Source: Lachnospiraceae bacterium JLR.KK002 (GTDB lineage Bacteria; Bacillota; Clostridia; Lachnospirales; Lachnospiraceae). Taken from it: DNA of 64,000 nt. Both the position numbers and the translations under genes were made by a program. Numbering within the stretch: the stretch's first letter is position 1; the number at the start of each line of letters is the position of its first letter. Below the pieces are notes generated by a model. That model saw only the letters and a program-made list of their open reading frames with translations, did no database searches and was not told where the DNA came from. The DNA is taken from positions 124,001-188,000 of the forward strand of contig JAYMNP010000001.1 in assembly GCA_036941025.1 (NCBI GenBank), read 5' to 3'. Below, piece by piece: positions 16,030-25,317 of this stretch.

Positions 16030-16940
16030 TTTACATTCTTATTATTGTGTTGTTCATAGGGATTATTATAAGTCTATTATGGAAAAATCGCTGTCTGAAA
16101 CACGATATTTATGACTTTACAGAAAAATTAGAAAATAGTTTAAATGAGTTATTAAACAGCAGAAATTTAAACAAAACAATCTGTGAACAAGATGACTTAT
16201 GGGGCATGGTTTATGAAAAGCTATGTCGTATTTCTGATATGTATACGCATAAAAATCAAGAACTGTTCAAAGAAAAAGAAAATTTAAAAGAGTTAGTTTC
16301 TGACATATCCCATCAAACCAAAACACCTCTTGCGAATATTAAATTATATCAAGAAATGCTTTTCGACAAAGTAAATAAATCAGAAAGCACAGAGCATTTA
16401 ATAAAAATGAGCAAGCAAGTGGATAAATTGGATTTTCTTCTTCAAAACATGATAAAAATGTCACGATTGGAAACTGGAACAATCAAAATACAGAAATCAA
16501 AACAGTTTATAGCAGAAACTCTTGCATTGGCGATTGGAGCAGTTGTTCCAAAAGCAGATAAGAAAAACATTCAGATTCATGTTACATATGATGAAACACT
16601 TCAACTTGAGCATGACAAAAAGTGGACAGCAGAAGCTATTTTTAATATTCTTGATAATGCAGTTAAATATACGAGCGTAAATGGCAGTATCAACATAGTC
16701 GTAAACAAAGAAACCATTTTCACAAAAATTAGCATTACCGATACGGGAAAAGGGATTCCTTTAGAAAGACAGGGAATGATATTCAACCGTTTTTACCGTG
16801 AGCCAGATGTTCATAATACAGAGGGTGTAGGTATTGGATTATATCTGGCACGAGAAATTATCTGTATGCAAAAAGGATATATTGAAGTTGAATCAGAATC
16901 AGGAAAAGGAAGTACTTTTCATTTATATTTCCCTAATTAG
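16020..16940 (+). CDS. Sensor histidine kinase of the BceS-like type
   Basis: 306 residues. One N-terminal membrane segment (IYILIIVLFIGIIISLLW), a coiled linker, the phospho-accepting His in LVSDISHQTKTPLANIK, then the HATPase domain (FNILDNAVKYTS N box, ITDTGKGIPLERQGMIFNRF G box, GVGIGLYLAREI). The lack of an extracellular sensor domain is typical of kinases that sense cell-envelope antibiotics through a partner ABC transporter. It overlaps the regulator gene and is followed by the transporter genes, which fits a peptide-antibiotic detoxification module. The actual signal is unknown. Confidence 0.88.
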   Translation: MEIIYILIIVLFIGIIISLLWKNRCLKHDIYDFTEKLENSLNELLNSRNLNKTICEQDDLWGMVYEKLCRISDMYTHKNQELFKEKENLKELVSDISHQTKTPLANIKLYQEMLFDKVNKSESTEHLIKMSKQVDKLDFLLQNMIKMSRLETGTIKIQKSKQFIAETLALAIGAVVPKADKKNIQIHVTYDETLQLEHDKKWTAEAIFNILDNAVKYTSVNGSINIVVNKETIFTKISITDTGKGIPLERQGMIFNRFYREPDVHNTEGVGIGLYLAREIICMQKGYIEVESESGKGSTFHLYFPN

Positions 16941-16949
16941 ACCGCATGG

Positions 16950-16980
16950 AAAAATCACAGTTTTGTGATTTTTTCTTTTT
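16950..16980 (+). terminator. Hairpin between the kinase and ABC transporter genes
   Basis: AAAAATCAC pairs with GTGATTTTT around AGTTTT and runs into a long T stretch. It could partly stop transcription between the signalling genes and the transporter. Repeats of TTTGTGATTTTT continue downstream to about 17000 and may belong to a separate transporter promoter bound by the response regulator. Confidence 0.6.
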
Positions 16981-17036
16981 GTGAACAGTTTGTGATTTTT
17001 CTATTCTATGATAAAAACAGAAACGGAGGAATGTCT

Positions 17037-17735
17037 ATGGAAAATATCATTGTAAAAACAAAGTCTTTAAAAAAGCATTATGAAGTCGGTACTCATACCG
17101 TAGTTGCTTTAAACGGAGTGGATTTTGAAGTAAAGGAACGGGAGTTTGTTTCTATTATAGGAAAATCTGGTTGTGGAAAAAGCACTCTTCTTCATATGTT
17201 GGGAGGTCTCGATTCTCCTACATCTGGATCAGTAATTGTAGATGGTATAAATCTATCGGAAATGAATCAGGAGCAACTTGCTCTTTTTAGAAGAAGAAAA
17301 ATAGGTTTTATTTTTCAACAATATAATCTGATTCCAGATTTAAATGTGTATGATAATATATTGTTTCCATTAGAACTTGACGGAGTTAAAGCTGATAAAG
17401 AATTTGTACAAGAATTGCTGAAAACACTTCACATTGCAGATAAAACAGAAATGTTTCCCTCTATGCTATCTGGCGGAGAGCAACAGAGGGTTGCTATCGC
17501 AAGAGCATTAGCGGCTAAACCTGCCATTATCCTTGCAGATGAGCCAACTGGCAATCTTGATACATCTTCCAGCCATGATGTTATAGGACTTTTAAAAATT
17601 GTTGCAAGAGAATATCAGCAAACACTAATTGTCATTACACACGATTTGGATATTGCACAAATGGCAGATAGAATAGTTAGATTACAAGATGGAAAATTAG
17701 TGGGAGGAAGTGATTCTGATGTTAGCAAACAATAA
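17037..17735 (+). CDS. ABC transporter ATPase (BceA/MacB-like)
   Basis: 232 residues from the ATG at 17037, seven bases after GGAGG; an ATG six bases earlier is too close to the site. Walker A is [21 protein letters not shown] loop [13 protein letters not shown], signature [15 protein letters not shown], Walker [13 protein letters not shown]. This is the FtsE/MacB-type ATPase that powers BceB-type permeases. It overlaps the permease gene by 17 bases. With the two-component system upstream it forms a complete resistance module of the bacitracin/lantibiotic kind; the drug is not identifiable from sequence. Confidence 0.92.
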   Translation: MENIIVKTKSLKKHYEVGTHTVVALNGVDFEVKEREFVSIIGKSGCGKSTLLHMLGGLDSPTSGSVIVDGINLSEMNQEQLALFRRRKIGFIFQQYNLIPDLNVYDNILFPLELDGVKADKEFVQELLKTLHIADKTEMFPSMLSGGEQQRVAIARALAAKPAIILADEPTGNLDTSSSHDVIGLLKIVAREYQQTLIVITHDLDIAQMADRIVRLQDGKLVGGSDSDVSKQ

Positions 17736-20199
17736 TCGTCAGATAATAAACAAATTAGCTAAAAACACAGTGCGAACAAATAAGCGTCAATTTTCCATTC
17801 TATTTGTTACGATTATGTTGTCTGCATTTATGCTTTTTTCTGTTTTTACTGTAGGATTAACTTATTTGGACTTAAGCAGATTACAAAATTCTCGTCTATA
17901 TGGTTCAGAACGGGACATTGTTATTATGAACGGATTTACGGCAAATCAGAAAGAAACTCTTATCAACAATTCCAAGATTGAAACAGTCGGTGTGCTGTCT
18001 TATTGCGGAAATGTAAAAAGCAGTGATATGGATAGTACAGTTAACGCTGCTTTCCTTTGGGGAGATGAAACATATTGGGAAAGTCAAAAAAGCCCCGTAA
18101 GAACCGAAATGGACGGACACTATCCACAGAAAGAAAATGAACTGTTAGCTACAGAAGAAGTTCTTGCCGAATGTGGAAAAAGTTCTTTGGAGATTGGCGA
18201 TAATCTTTCGATAACTTATGAAGATAATACAGGTATTCATACAAAAGTTTTTGTTATCAGCGGAATTTGGAAAGGCTACGGCACAGATAAAGAAAATTTC
18301 TATGTTTCGGAAGATTTTTACAAGCAGACAGGTTATGATTTAGAATCAAGTGGAATTTTACAAGCGAAGTTTAAGAGCAATTATGTCACAGAAAAAACAA
18401 TCGAAAATCTAAAAGATAGCCTCAAACTATCGTCAGCACAGGTTTTTCAAGCTACCGATTATATTGAAAAATCTTTGACAATCTTGCTTGCCGTATTCGG
18501 ACTTGGTTTTATTATTTGTTTGAGTGCATATTTGCTGATTTACAATATTCTTTATCTATCGGTTTCTGGGAAAATCAGATATTATGGATTGTTGCAAACA
18601 TTAGGGATGACAAAAAGACAGTTGGTTCAACTTATCAAAAAGCAAATAGCAGTTGTAGGAGTGACAGGGATTATTGCAGGAATAATTCTGGGTGTAACAA
18701 TTTCCTTGACTCTTATTCCTCATGTAATAAAAGTTCTTGGAATTTCATTAGGAAATACGGGGGTACATTTTTATCCAGAAGTGTTGGTGCTGAGTGCGTT
18801 AGTATCAGGAATTGCAGTACTATGCGGTGTTAGAACTCCGATTCATATTGCTACGGATGTAACGCCTGTTGAAGCCACCAAATACAGGGATAACATTGAA
18901 ATTGCCTATACAAAGAAAATTCGCAAGGGCAATTTGTATTGGAACATGGCGATAAATCAGCTTAGAAAAAACAAAAAAAGAACTATTGTTGTTTTTCTAT
19001 CGCTTGCAACAAGTTTAATTGTATTTTTCTGCTTAACTACACTCATTGATAGTCAGGGCAAACGAACGGTATATCCCAACTATTGGAACGCTGATTTTAT
19101 TGTATATAATGATACGCAGATAACAGACGATATATCCTCTTTACAAGCTGCTATTGATGATAAATTTGTATCTGATATAGAAGAAACAGAGGCTATAAAA
19201 GAGGTTCATGCTGTGAAGGGAGTTCCTGTTACTTTCCCATATTGCAAGAATTCTTTTTCTGATTTTTGGATAAAAAGTTATACGGAATTAAAACCATATT
19301 TGTCATACTCCGAAACAGCTTTGGAATATCAACAAAACCCTGAAAAATATTATGGTATGATAAAGGGAATTGACGAATCAGAGTTTGATTATTTGAATGA
19401 TACACTTGGAAATATTATAGATAAGCAGGATTTTTTGAATGGGAAAACGGCAATTTTGCAATATGCAGGGTTTGAAATACCAGAAAAATGGATAGGCAGT
19501 ACCATACCGTTTTTCATTGGTACGGAGAGACAGGAAATTGTAATTGGAGCTGTCAATTATGGAGACTATTATGGAGCAACTGCGAATATCGGGGCAAATC
19601 TGATTATCAGTGAAAAGTATATGGAAAGTTTAACTGCGAATCCATATATTTTAAGTCTCAATATTAAATACGAACAATCCTACGAAGTGGAAACAGAAAA
19701 TAAAATAAAAAACATTATTGAATCAAGTTCATACAGTTCAGATTTGATTTGCCTTTCAAAATATGATGATATGAAAATAATTCAGGATTCGCAAAGTGGT
19801 ATGTATGAAATAGGTACGGCAATTTCTCTTCTTTTGTTGTTGGTGGGTATGTTGAACTATATCAATACAATGGCAAGTAGTATGCAAAATAGAAAGTTGA
19901 CTTTTTCAATTATGGAAAGCGTAGGTATGTCAAGAAAACAAATAAGAAAATTACTGATTCGGGAAGGAATTTTATATGCAGCCGGTTCGGTTTTTATCAC
20001 GCTGACAATCGGAATAGGTATTACCTACTTTGTTTTTCAATCTATGAATTACATGAAAATACCTTTCATGCTGCCTATATTTCCATTGATATATGCAATT
20101 TTGCTTATAATGATGATATGTATTCTGACACCACTAATTACTTACAAAAAGCTTGTAAGAAATCGTTCTATCGTTGAGCGATTACGGGAATTTGAATAA
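17719..20199 (+). CDS. FtsX-domain ABC permease (antimicrobial peptide resistance type)
   Basis: 826 residues from the ATG at 17719, nine bases after GGAGGAAG. One N-terminal membrane helix (RQFSILFVTIMLSAFMLFSV), an extracellular part, an FtsX domain with three helices (about 255-390), a second extracellular domain (about 440-690) and three C-terminal helices. The eight-or-so helices in two FtsX blocks resemble antibiotic-exporting or antibiotic-freeing permeases controlled by intramembrane-type kinases. It pairs with the ATPase at 17037. The large second external region may bind the peptide or its lipid target. Substrate unknown. Confidence 0.87.
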   Translation: MLANNNRQIINKLAKNTVRTNKRQFSILFVTIMLSAFMLFSVFTVGLTYLDLSRLQNSRLYGSERDIVIMNGFTANQKETLINNSKIETVGVLSYCGNVKSSDMDSTVNAAFLWGDETYWESQKSPVRTEMDGHYPQKENELLATEEVLAECGKSSLEIGDNLSITYEDNTGIHTKVFVISGIWKGYGTDKENFYVSEDFYKQTGYDLESSGILQAKFKSNYVTEKTIENLKDSLKLSSAQVFQATDYIEKSLTILLAVFGLGFIICLSAYLLIYNILYLSVSGKIRYYGLLQTLGMTKRQLVQLIKKQIAVVGVTGIIAGIILGVTISLTLIPHVIKVLGISLGNTGVHFYPEVLVLSALVSGIAVLCGVRTPIHIATDVTPVEATKYRDNIEIAYTKKIRKGNLYWNMAINQLRKNKKRTIVVFLSLATSLIVFFCLTTLIDSQGKRTVYPNYWNADFIVYNDTQITDDISSLQAAIDDKFVSDIEETEAIKEVHAVKGVPVTFPYCKNSFSDFWIKSYTELKPYLSYSETALEYQQNPEKYYGMIKGIDESEFDYLNDTLGNIIDKQDFLNGKTAILQYAGFEIPEKWIGSTIPFFIGTERQEIVIGAVNYGDYYGATANIGANLIISEKYMESLTANPYILSLNIKYEQSYEVETENKIKNIIESSSYSSDLICLSKYDDMKIIQDSQSGMYEIGTAISLLLLLVGMLNYINTMASSMQNRKLTFSIMESVGMSRKQIRKLLIREGILYAAGSVFITLTIGIGITYFVFQSMNYMKIPFMLPIFPLIYAILLIMMICILTPLITYKKLVRNRSIVERLREFE

Positions 20200-20287
20200 T
20201 GGTTTTATAGTTTGGAATCAGAGTTAAATAAAGAAAAGGCAATGTACATTTTTTTCGGTATCTTTTAATAGAGTATGATTATATACG

Positions 20288-20322
20288 CCGCCGCTATGAG
20301 TAAAACCATAACGGCGGTTTTT
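20288..20322 (+). terminator. Terminator of the ABC transporter operon
   Basis: CCGCCGCTATG pairs with CATAACGGCGG (one mismatch) around GTAAAAC-type loop bases and ends in TTTTT. It closes the transporter operon and separates it from the convergent relaxase gene. Confidence 0.85.
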
Positions 20323-20328
20323 CAATGC

Positions 20329-21761
20329 CTATCGGCTATCTCTGTCAATGGATTTCTTACGCTGCCTTTGCGGCGGTTGCTGCTTGTTGCGTTCCTGTAT
20401 CTCACGCAGATGTTTTAACACGCTCTGCTTTTCGGGCGGTCTGTGCTGTTCTTTAGCGGCGACTGTCGGTTTCCTGCTGACTTGGTATTCCCACTCGGCA
20501 AGGTCACGGTCGTACTGTTCTACAACGCTTTCCATTTCTCGGAAAGTCCGCATAAACACCTGCACATCGGGATAACCGCTTTGAGCGTATCGGGGATTTT
20601 ATCTAACCTGTCGGCAATCTCGGCTTCGGTTTCTTTGATTTTTGCCTCCAACGCTTTTCGCTCTTTACCTTTGAAAAGCCCCTTTGTTTCGGCAAGCTGC
20701 TGTTTCAACTGTGGCAGAACTTTGTCCTGCAAGTTTTTAATTTTTACCGCCTTATCCTGCAACTTTATCATCAGGTTTCGCGTATGGTGGAACTCTGCCA
20801 TATCAATATCAAGCGTTGGCTTGGGCGGCATATCTTTTTCCCGAATAAAGTTTTGCAGAAAATCTTTTGCCTTTGCTACAATCCCACGAAACAGATTGGG
20901 CAGCCAACCCTTGCACTTGATAGATTGGCTTGCTTTTTCGTGTATCTCGGACTGTTTGATTTCTAAAATCTTTGCTTCGGAAATACCCGATAACAACGCC
21001 ATATCCGCTGTTCTGTTCCATTCCTGCCTTGCGGCGTTATCCGCTTCAATCTCGGCGGCTTTGGGATTGTTCTTGCCGATTTTCTTAGTGGGAAGATAAA
21101 CGCTGTTCTTATCAAATACCTTTAACTGCTGCTTAGGATCGGAGATATGCCGATTGATAAGGTCGGTGTAAATCTCTTTTACCTCCCGAAGAAAAGGCTC
21201 GCTTTTGAATTTATCATCTTTCACGGTAAAGAGGTGGCTTTCGTAAACCTCGCCCTTTTTAATGACGGTGCAGCCTTTTCGTATCTGCCCGTCCTCCCCT
21301 GTGATTTCTTTCTTGGTGCGTACCCTTTTGCCTGCTTCATCATAGAACACGCTGCGTGTGGCTATCTTGATGTCAGGCTCAGGAAGCAGTTTTCTTTCGC
21401 TGAAGATAAGATGGATATGATAATTGGTTTTGCGTTTGTTGTGGTGGAGAGCTGACACGCACTCCACACCGTATCTCTTGCGGAACTCCTCCGTAAAATC
21501 TTCAAGGACTTCCTGCGGCTCGTATCTTGTATAAACTTCGGGCAGGGCGATAATCAATTCCCTTGCTTCGATACATTTCCCCTCTGTGCCGCTCCGCTTA
21601 AACTCCTGCTGGCTTTCCCTTGCAAGGCTACTCCAAAATTCATTGTCGGCGGTGTGGTAGGTGGCATAAAGGTTTTCCTGCCTTGCGTGGCTTGTGATAT
21701 AGGATATTCTTCCCTTGACATTGTGTAGCTTCGACATCTGTAAAAATGAGTGTCTTGCCAT
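20329..21761 (-). CDS. MobA/MobL-type relaxase of element D, frameshifted near the C-terminus
   Basis: The ATG at 21761 follows GGAGGAAGGAG. The N-terminus HNVKGRISYITSHARQENLY and the His-rich metal-binding segment TNYHIHLIFSERKL identify a MobA/MobL-type (MOBQ-like) relaxase. A long coiled coil follows. Near 20573 the frame changes: this frame runs off as PMCRCLCGLSEK, while a one-base shift continues sensibly as VFMRTFREMESVVEQYDRDL to a stop at 20329, with a basic tail. The missing base removes only the last 80 or so residues, so nicking activity may remain. It is unrelated to the MobV relaxases of A, B and C. Confidence 0.82.
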
Positions 21762-21901
21762 ATACTCCTTCCTCCCGTGACGGGCATACTCTTTTTGCAA
21801 CCGAGAAATCGGTTGCCGCTGTTTCGGCGGCGTAAGCAGACGGACAGCGAAGAAAACAGCGGGCTGTTTTCTTCTGTATCATAGCGGCGGTGCATTGCCC
21901 G

Positions 21902-21980
21902 AAGCGATGATACAGTGCCCCCTGCAAGGGCGAAATACCCAGAGTACAAATCGAAGATTTGTGCGAGGGGTATATTTCGC
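21902..21980. promoter_or_regulatory. Candidate transfer origin of element D
   Basis: A long imperfect inverted repeat spans 21930-21980: GCGAAATACCC and ACAAATC pair with GATTTGT and GGGTATATTTCGC around GAA. Next to it is GATACAGTGCCCCCTGCA, a G/C-rich string of the kind nicked in MobA/MobL systems. It lies upstream of the relaxase gene, the usual place for oriT. The nick site is not determined. Confidence 0.55.
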
Positions 21981-22008
21981 TCTCAAACGCCGAGGGCTTG
22001 GAGAATGC

Positions 22009-22224
22009 TTATTCTACTTTGCGGACATCGTTTTCATTAAGCAGGTTTCTTCCCTGATTGACGCTCATAAATCGCTCTAAAGTGTCCCTGCGGATAATCG
22101 CTTTTCTGCCGACTTTGAGGACGGGAAGTTTGCCCCAGTCTACCAACTTACGCATTGTATTTCTTCCGATACCCGTACATTCTGCTGCTTCTTCTATGGT
22201 TAAACCCATTTTGATGTTGCTCAT
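22009..22224 (-). CDS. xis: Excisionase-type HTH protein of element D
   Basis: 71 residues with AGGAGG upstream. It is a single helix-turn-helix of the MerR/excisionase type (MGLTIEEAAECTGIGRNTMR) followed by VLKVGRKAIIRRDTLERFM, the usual form of excisionases of Tn916/Tn1549-like elements. It is transcribed towards the relaxase and away from the Xre gene, with 180 bases of control region between them. It probably steers the integrase at 23179 to excision. Confidence 0.85.
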   Translation of the reverse strand: MSNIKMGLTIEEAAECTGIGRNTMRKLVDWGKLPVLKVGRKAIIRRDTLERFMSVNQGRNLLNENDVRKVE

Positions 22225-22404
22225 TTTATCGACCTCCTTTCAAAATACGCATTTTGCAACTATGTATCTGTAATTATACTTATTTTGCTATCCCTTGTCA
22301 ACTTGTTTTGCAACTGATTAAGAAATATTTTTGCCTATTATTAAATTTATGGTTGCAAAATAGGTTTCGCTATGCTATACTATCAGCAATAGGAGGTGAA
22401 AACC
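22225..22404. promoter_or_regulatory. Divergent control region of element D with TTTTGCAAC repeats
   Basis: TTTTGCAAC appears near 22253 and 22304, and its complement GTTGCAAAAT near 22352. All three lie between the divergent excisionase and Xre genes. They are good candidates for operators of the Xre protein. No clear consensus promoter was settled. Confidence 0.5.
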
Positions 22405-23091
22405 TTGAAAAAAGAAATTACATTCACCGCAAAACAGGTCGGTGAACGAGTAAAAGAACGCCGAACAGAATTAAACTTAACAATGCCCGAACTTGGTAAG
22501 CGTGTCGGAGTAAACAAATCTACCATTCAAAGATATGAAGCGGACGGTGTAGACCCGAAGCGTACAATGATTATCAACGGGCTGGCAGAAGCACTCCTGA
22601 CCACTCCCGAATGGCTGACAGGACTTTCCGAAGATAAGGAATACGACAGCCGCACTTTATGTGCAAGGGATATGGAAGAACATATCAAAAAATATCTTGA
22701 TACGGTTTCTTCTGTGGTAAAGGGCGAGCCGCACCAACAACTACTTACCACATTCCTCGGAAAGATGATTAACCTCTATACGGTTATGACTTATCACTTT
22801 GCAGACGCTATGGCTGAGGTTGACCGTGTAGCGGAGGACGAGGGCTTAAAGCAGTCCTTACGCCGCTATGCGATTGAGTCAGGGGCGATTATGGAAAGGG
22901 TTTACCGTAAAGAAATGGAACTTCCTATCGAGGATATGAAACAGTTTTTAGACGGGATTTTACATATCTACGATGAGGGACGCACCGCTGTAAAGATGGG
23001 CGACCTGTTCGGGATAGTGACAGCAGCCGAAGAAAGGGTTGCTGAAAAAGAAAAATTCCGTGGCACTTTGACAAGTGAAAATGCCGATTGA
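22405..23091 (+). CDS. Xre-family regulator of element D
   Basis: 228 residues read from TTG at 22405, eight bases after AGGAGG; a GTG at 22396 is too near that site. The HTH domain covers about residues 10-70 (VGERVKERRTELNLTMPELG, NKSTIQRYEADGVDPKRTMI). The C-terminal part is helical (YLDTVSSVVKGEPHQQLLTT, FLDGILHIYDEGRTA). It stands directly before the integrase and probably controls the switch between staying and leaving. A small hairpin (GCCGAT/ATCGGC) after it may act as a weak terminator. Confidence 0.8.
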   Translation: MKKEITFTAKQVGERVKERRTELNLTMPELGKRVGVNKSTIQRYEADGVDPKRTMIINGLAEALLTTPEWLTGLSEDKEYDSRTLCARDMEEHIKKYLDTVSSVVKGEPHQQLLTTFLGKMINLYTVMTYHFADAMAEVDRVAEDEGLKQSLRRYAIESGAIMERVYRKEMELPIEDMKQFLDGILHIYDEGRTAVKMGDLFGIVTAAEERVAEKEKFRGTLTSENAD

Positions 23092-23178
23092 CATTCATCG
23101 GCATAAGTGACACTATTACTTTACGCACACCATATGTCACAGTCCCGATTGCCACGGATAGAAAGGGGAAATTTATCT

Positions 23179-24477
23179 ATGGCAAAAGGTTCTGTAAGAA
23201 AAAAAGGTAAAAAGTGGTACGCACGCTTCTACATCGAAGATGAAAGCGGCAGAAAAGTACAGAAAGAGTTTGTGGGAACAGAAAGCAAGTCTGAAACAGA
23301 AGCCCTGCTCAGAAAGGCGATTGCCGATTATGAGGAAAAGAAGTTTGTCGGGAAAGCTGAAAACATCACGGTTGGAGAAATGCTGGATATGTGGGTAGAG
23401 GAAGAACTGAAGCCCGGCAGTCTTAGCAACGGTACGGTTATGGCATATATGGCGGCAGTCAAAAAGATTAAGAAATATCCCATTGGCAGCCGAAAACTGA
23501 AAACCGTGACCGCCGACCATTTACAGGCGTTTATCGACCTTATGAGTTACGGAGGGGTAAACCCTGACGGTACAACTTCAAAACCGATGAGCAAAGGCTA
23601 TATGCTGCAATTCTCGGCGGTGCTGCAAAATTCATTTCGTTTTGCTGTATTTCCGAAAAGGCTGATAACCTTTAACCCGATGCAGTATGTGAAACTGCGT
23701 GGCAGAAAAGAGGAAACCGATATTTTCTCGGACAGCGAAGAAGATGTTGCCCCTATTCCTACCATTACACACGAGGAATACCAAAAACTGACGGACTTCT
23801 TAATTGCAAAGAAACACCCTGCTCTGCTTGCGGTGCAGATAGCCTATTATGCAGGCTTGCGTATCGGAGAGGTCTGTGGTCTGACTTGGCAGGACATCAA
23901 CCTTGACGAGCAGTATCTAACTGTAAGACGCAGTATGCGGTACAATGGCACAAGGCATAAGCACGAAGTCGGCACAACAAAACGCAGTAAAGTCCGTACC
24001 GTTGATTTCTGCGACACATTGGCAGACATCTTACGAAAAGCAAAAACAGAACAGCATAAAAACCGTTTCCGTTATGGCGAACTGTATCATCTGAATTACT
24101 GTAAGACGGTCAAAGAAAAAGGTCGTACTTATTATGAGGTTTACAGTCTGCAAAGAACGCAGGAAACGCCCGAAAATGACAGGGAATTATCCTTTGTCTG
24201 CTTAAAGGAGGACGGTGCTTTTGTTTCTGCAAGTGCAGTCGGTCAGATTTGCCGCAAGGCAAAGGCAGAGGTTGAAGGATTGGAGGACTTTCATTTCCAC
24301 ACACTCCGCCATACCTACACAAGCAATCTGCTTTCGGGCGGTGCAAAGCCAAAAGATGTGCAGGAACTTCTTGGACACTCTGATGTCAGTACCACAATGA
24401 ACATCTACGCCCACTCTACCAGAGAAGCAAAGCGAACTTCCGCAAGGCTCTTGGACAGGGTTGTGGGCGAAGCATAA
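23179..24477 (+). CDS. int: Tyrosine integrase of element D
   Basis: 432 residues from the ATG at 23179 (AAAGGGGAA upstream); the longer open frame from 23107 is not used. Arm-binding N-terminus (MAKGSVRKKGKKWYARFYIE), core-binding domain (about 70-170) and catalytic domain with Arg in AGLRIGEVCGLTWQDI, His-x-x-Arg in FHTLRHTYTSNLL, His in LGHSDVSTT and the Tyr in NIYAHST. It resembles integrases of Tn1549-like and related elements and differs strongly from those of A, B and C. It ends 114 bases before the right core, the usual place. Confidence 0.93.
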   Translation: MAKGSVRKKGKKWYARFYIEDESGRKVQKEFVGTESKSETEALLRKAIADYEEKKFVGKAENITVGEMLDMWVEEELKPGSLSNGTVMAYMAAVKKIKKYPIGSRKLKTVTADHLQAFIDLMSYGGVNPDGTTSKPMSKGYMLQFSAVLQNSFRFAVFPKRLITFNPMQYVKLRGRKEETDIFSDSEEDVAPIPTITHEEYQKLTDFLIAKKHPALLAVQIAYYAGLRIGEVCGLTWQDINLDEQYLTVRRSMRYNGTRHKHEVGTTKRSKVRTVDFCDTLADILRKAKTEQHKNRFRYGELYHLNYCKTVKEKGRTYYEVYSLQRTQETPENDRELSFVCLKEDGAFVSASAVGQICRKAKAEVEGLEDFHFHTLRHTYTSNLLSGGAKPKDVQELLGHSDVSTTMNIYAHSTREAKRTSARLLDRVVGEA

Positions 24478-24483
24478 AAATTT

Positions 24484-24517
24484 CCCTTGTTTCGGCTCAT
24501 AAGGGCAAAAACAAGGG
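24484..24517. repeat. Right-end arm repeats of element D
   Basis: CCCTTGTT (24484) and CATAAGGGCAAAAACAAGGG (24498-24517) repeat the left-end pair at 14627 and 14644-14663 with one change. They also form an inverted repeat (CCCTTGTT against AACAAGGG). Probable integrase binding sites. Confidence 0.65.
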
Positions 24518-24595
24518 AAAATACATAAGGTTTGAACATTTGATAGGCGGTAAGCCTTGAAAAATCAAGGGATTTCGGAAAATTGAATTTTTAAT

Positions 24596-25273
24596 CCCAA
24601 TTTTAAACCTATCGAATTCGATAGGTTTAAAGCGGAATCGGGAGATAATGCATTTACATTGACACCGCAACAGTGGATAAGAGCAACAGACGCAATCGGT
24701 ATTATATCAAAATCAGGACGATATGGAGGTACATATGCCCATACAGATATAGCCTTTGAGTTTGCGTCGTGGATTTCCGCAGAATTTAAGCTCTATATTA
24801 TTAAGGACTATCAGCGGTTAAAGAAAGATGAAGCAAACCGATTAGCGATTGGTTGGGATGCTAAGAGGGAACTTTCAAAAATAAATTATCGTATTCATAC
24901 AGATGCGGTAAAGGAATTTCTGATAACACCAACATTATCCCCGCAGGAAATGGCATATACATACGCATCCGAAGCAGATATTCTTAATATGGCTTTGTTT
25001 GGTAAGACGGCGGCACAATGGAGAAACGAAAAGGGAATAAGCGGAAAATCACCTAATATCAGAGATTTTGCTTCGGCAGAGGAATTAGTTGTGCTTATCA
25101 ATTTGGAAGATACGAATGCTGATTTGATAAGACAAGGGTTATCTAACATTGAACGATTAAAGATATTAAGGGAAAAGGCGTATCGACAACTTGAAATTTT
25201 GAGAAAAAATAAAGATACTATTGAAATATTGAAGAAAAATTTAATCAAAGATACAGCAAAAAATAAGGTCTAA
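24596..25273 (+). pseudogene. KilA-N domain gene, 3' part
   Basis: Codons from Pro-Asn-Phe-Lys-Pro (24596) continue the interrupted KilA-N domain (LTPQQWIRATDAIGIISKSG, GGTYAHTDIAFEFASWISAE) and the helical C-terminus (LSNIERLKILREKAYRQLEI) to a stop at 25273. It joins without frame break to 14294-14488. The conserved KilA-N core is split almost in the middle, so neither part should work alone. Confidence 0.88.
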
Positions 25274-25317
25274 GTAAATTTGATTATAATATGTTTGATT
25301 TTAATGGAAAGCAGGTG

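Larger units (their letters stand above)
14489..24595. mobile_element. Element D: nested mobilizable element inside the KilA-N gene of IME A
   Basis: About 10.1 kb between the two KilA-N parts, with TAAT at 14485-14488 and again at 24592-24595 as the shared core. It has its own integrase, excisionase, Xre regulator, MobA/MobL-type relaxase and TnpV, and a two-component/ABC transporter cargo. Matching end repeats CATAAGGGCAAAATCAAGGG (14644) and CATAAGGGCAAAAACAAGGG (24498), each preceded by CCCTTGTT, are probable arm sites. It is unrelated to A, B and C in integrase and relaxase, so it came from a different family. Confidence 0.87.
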
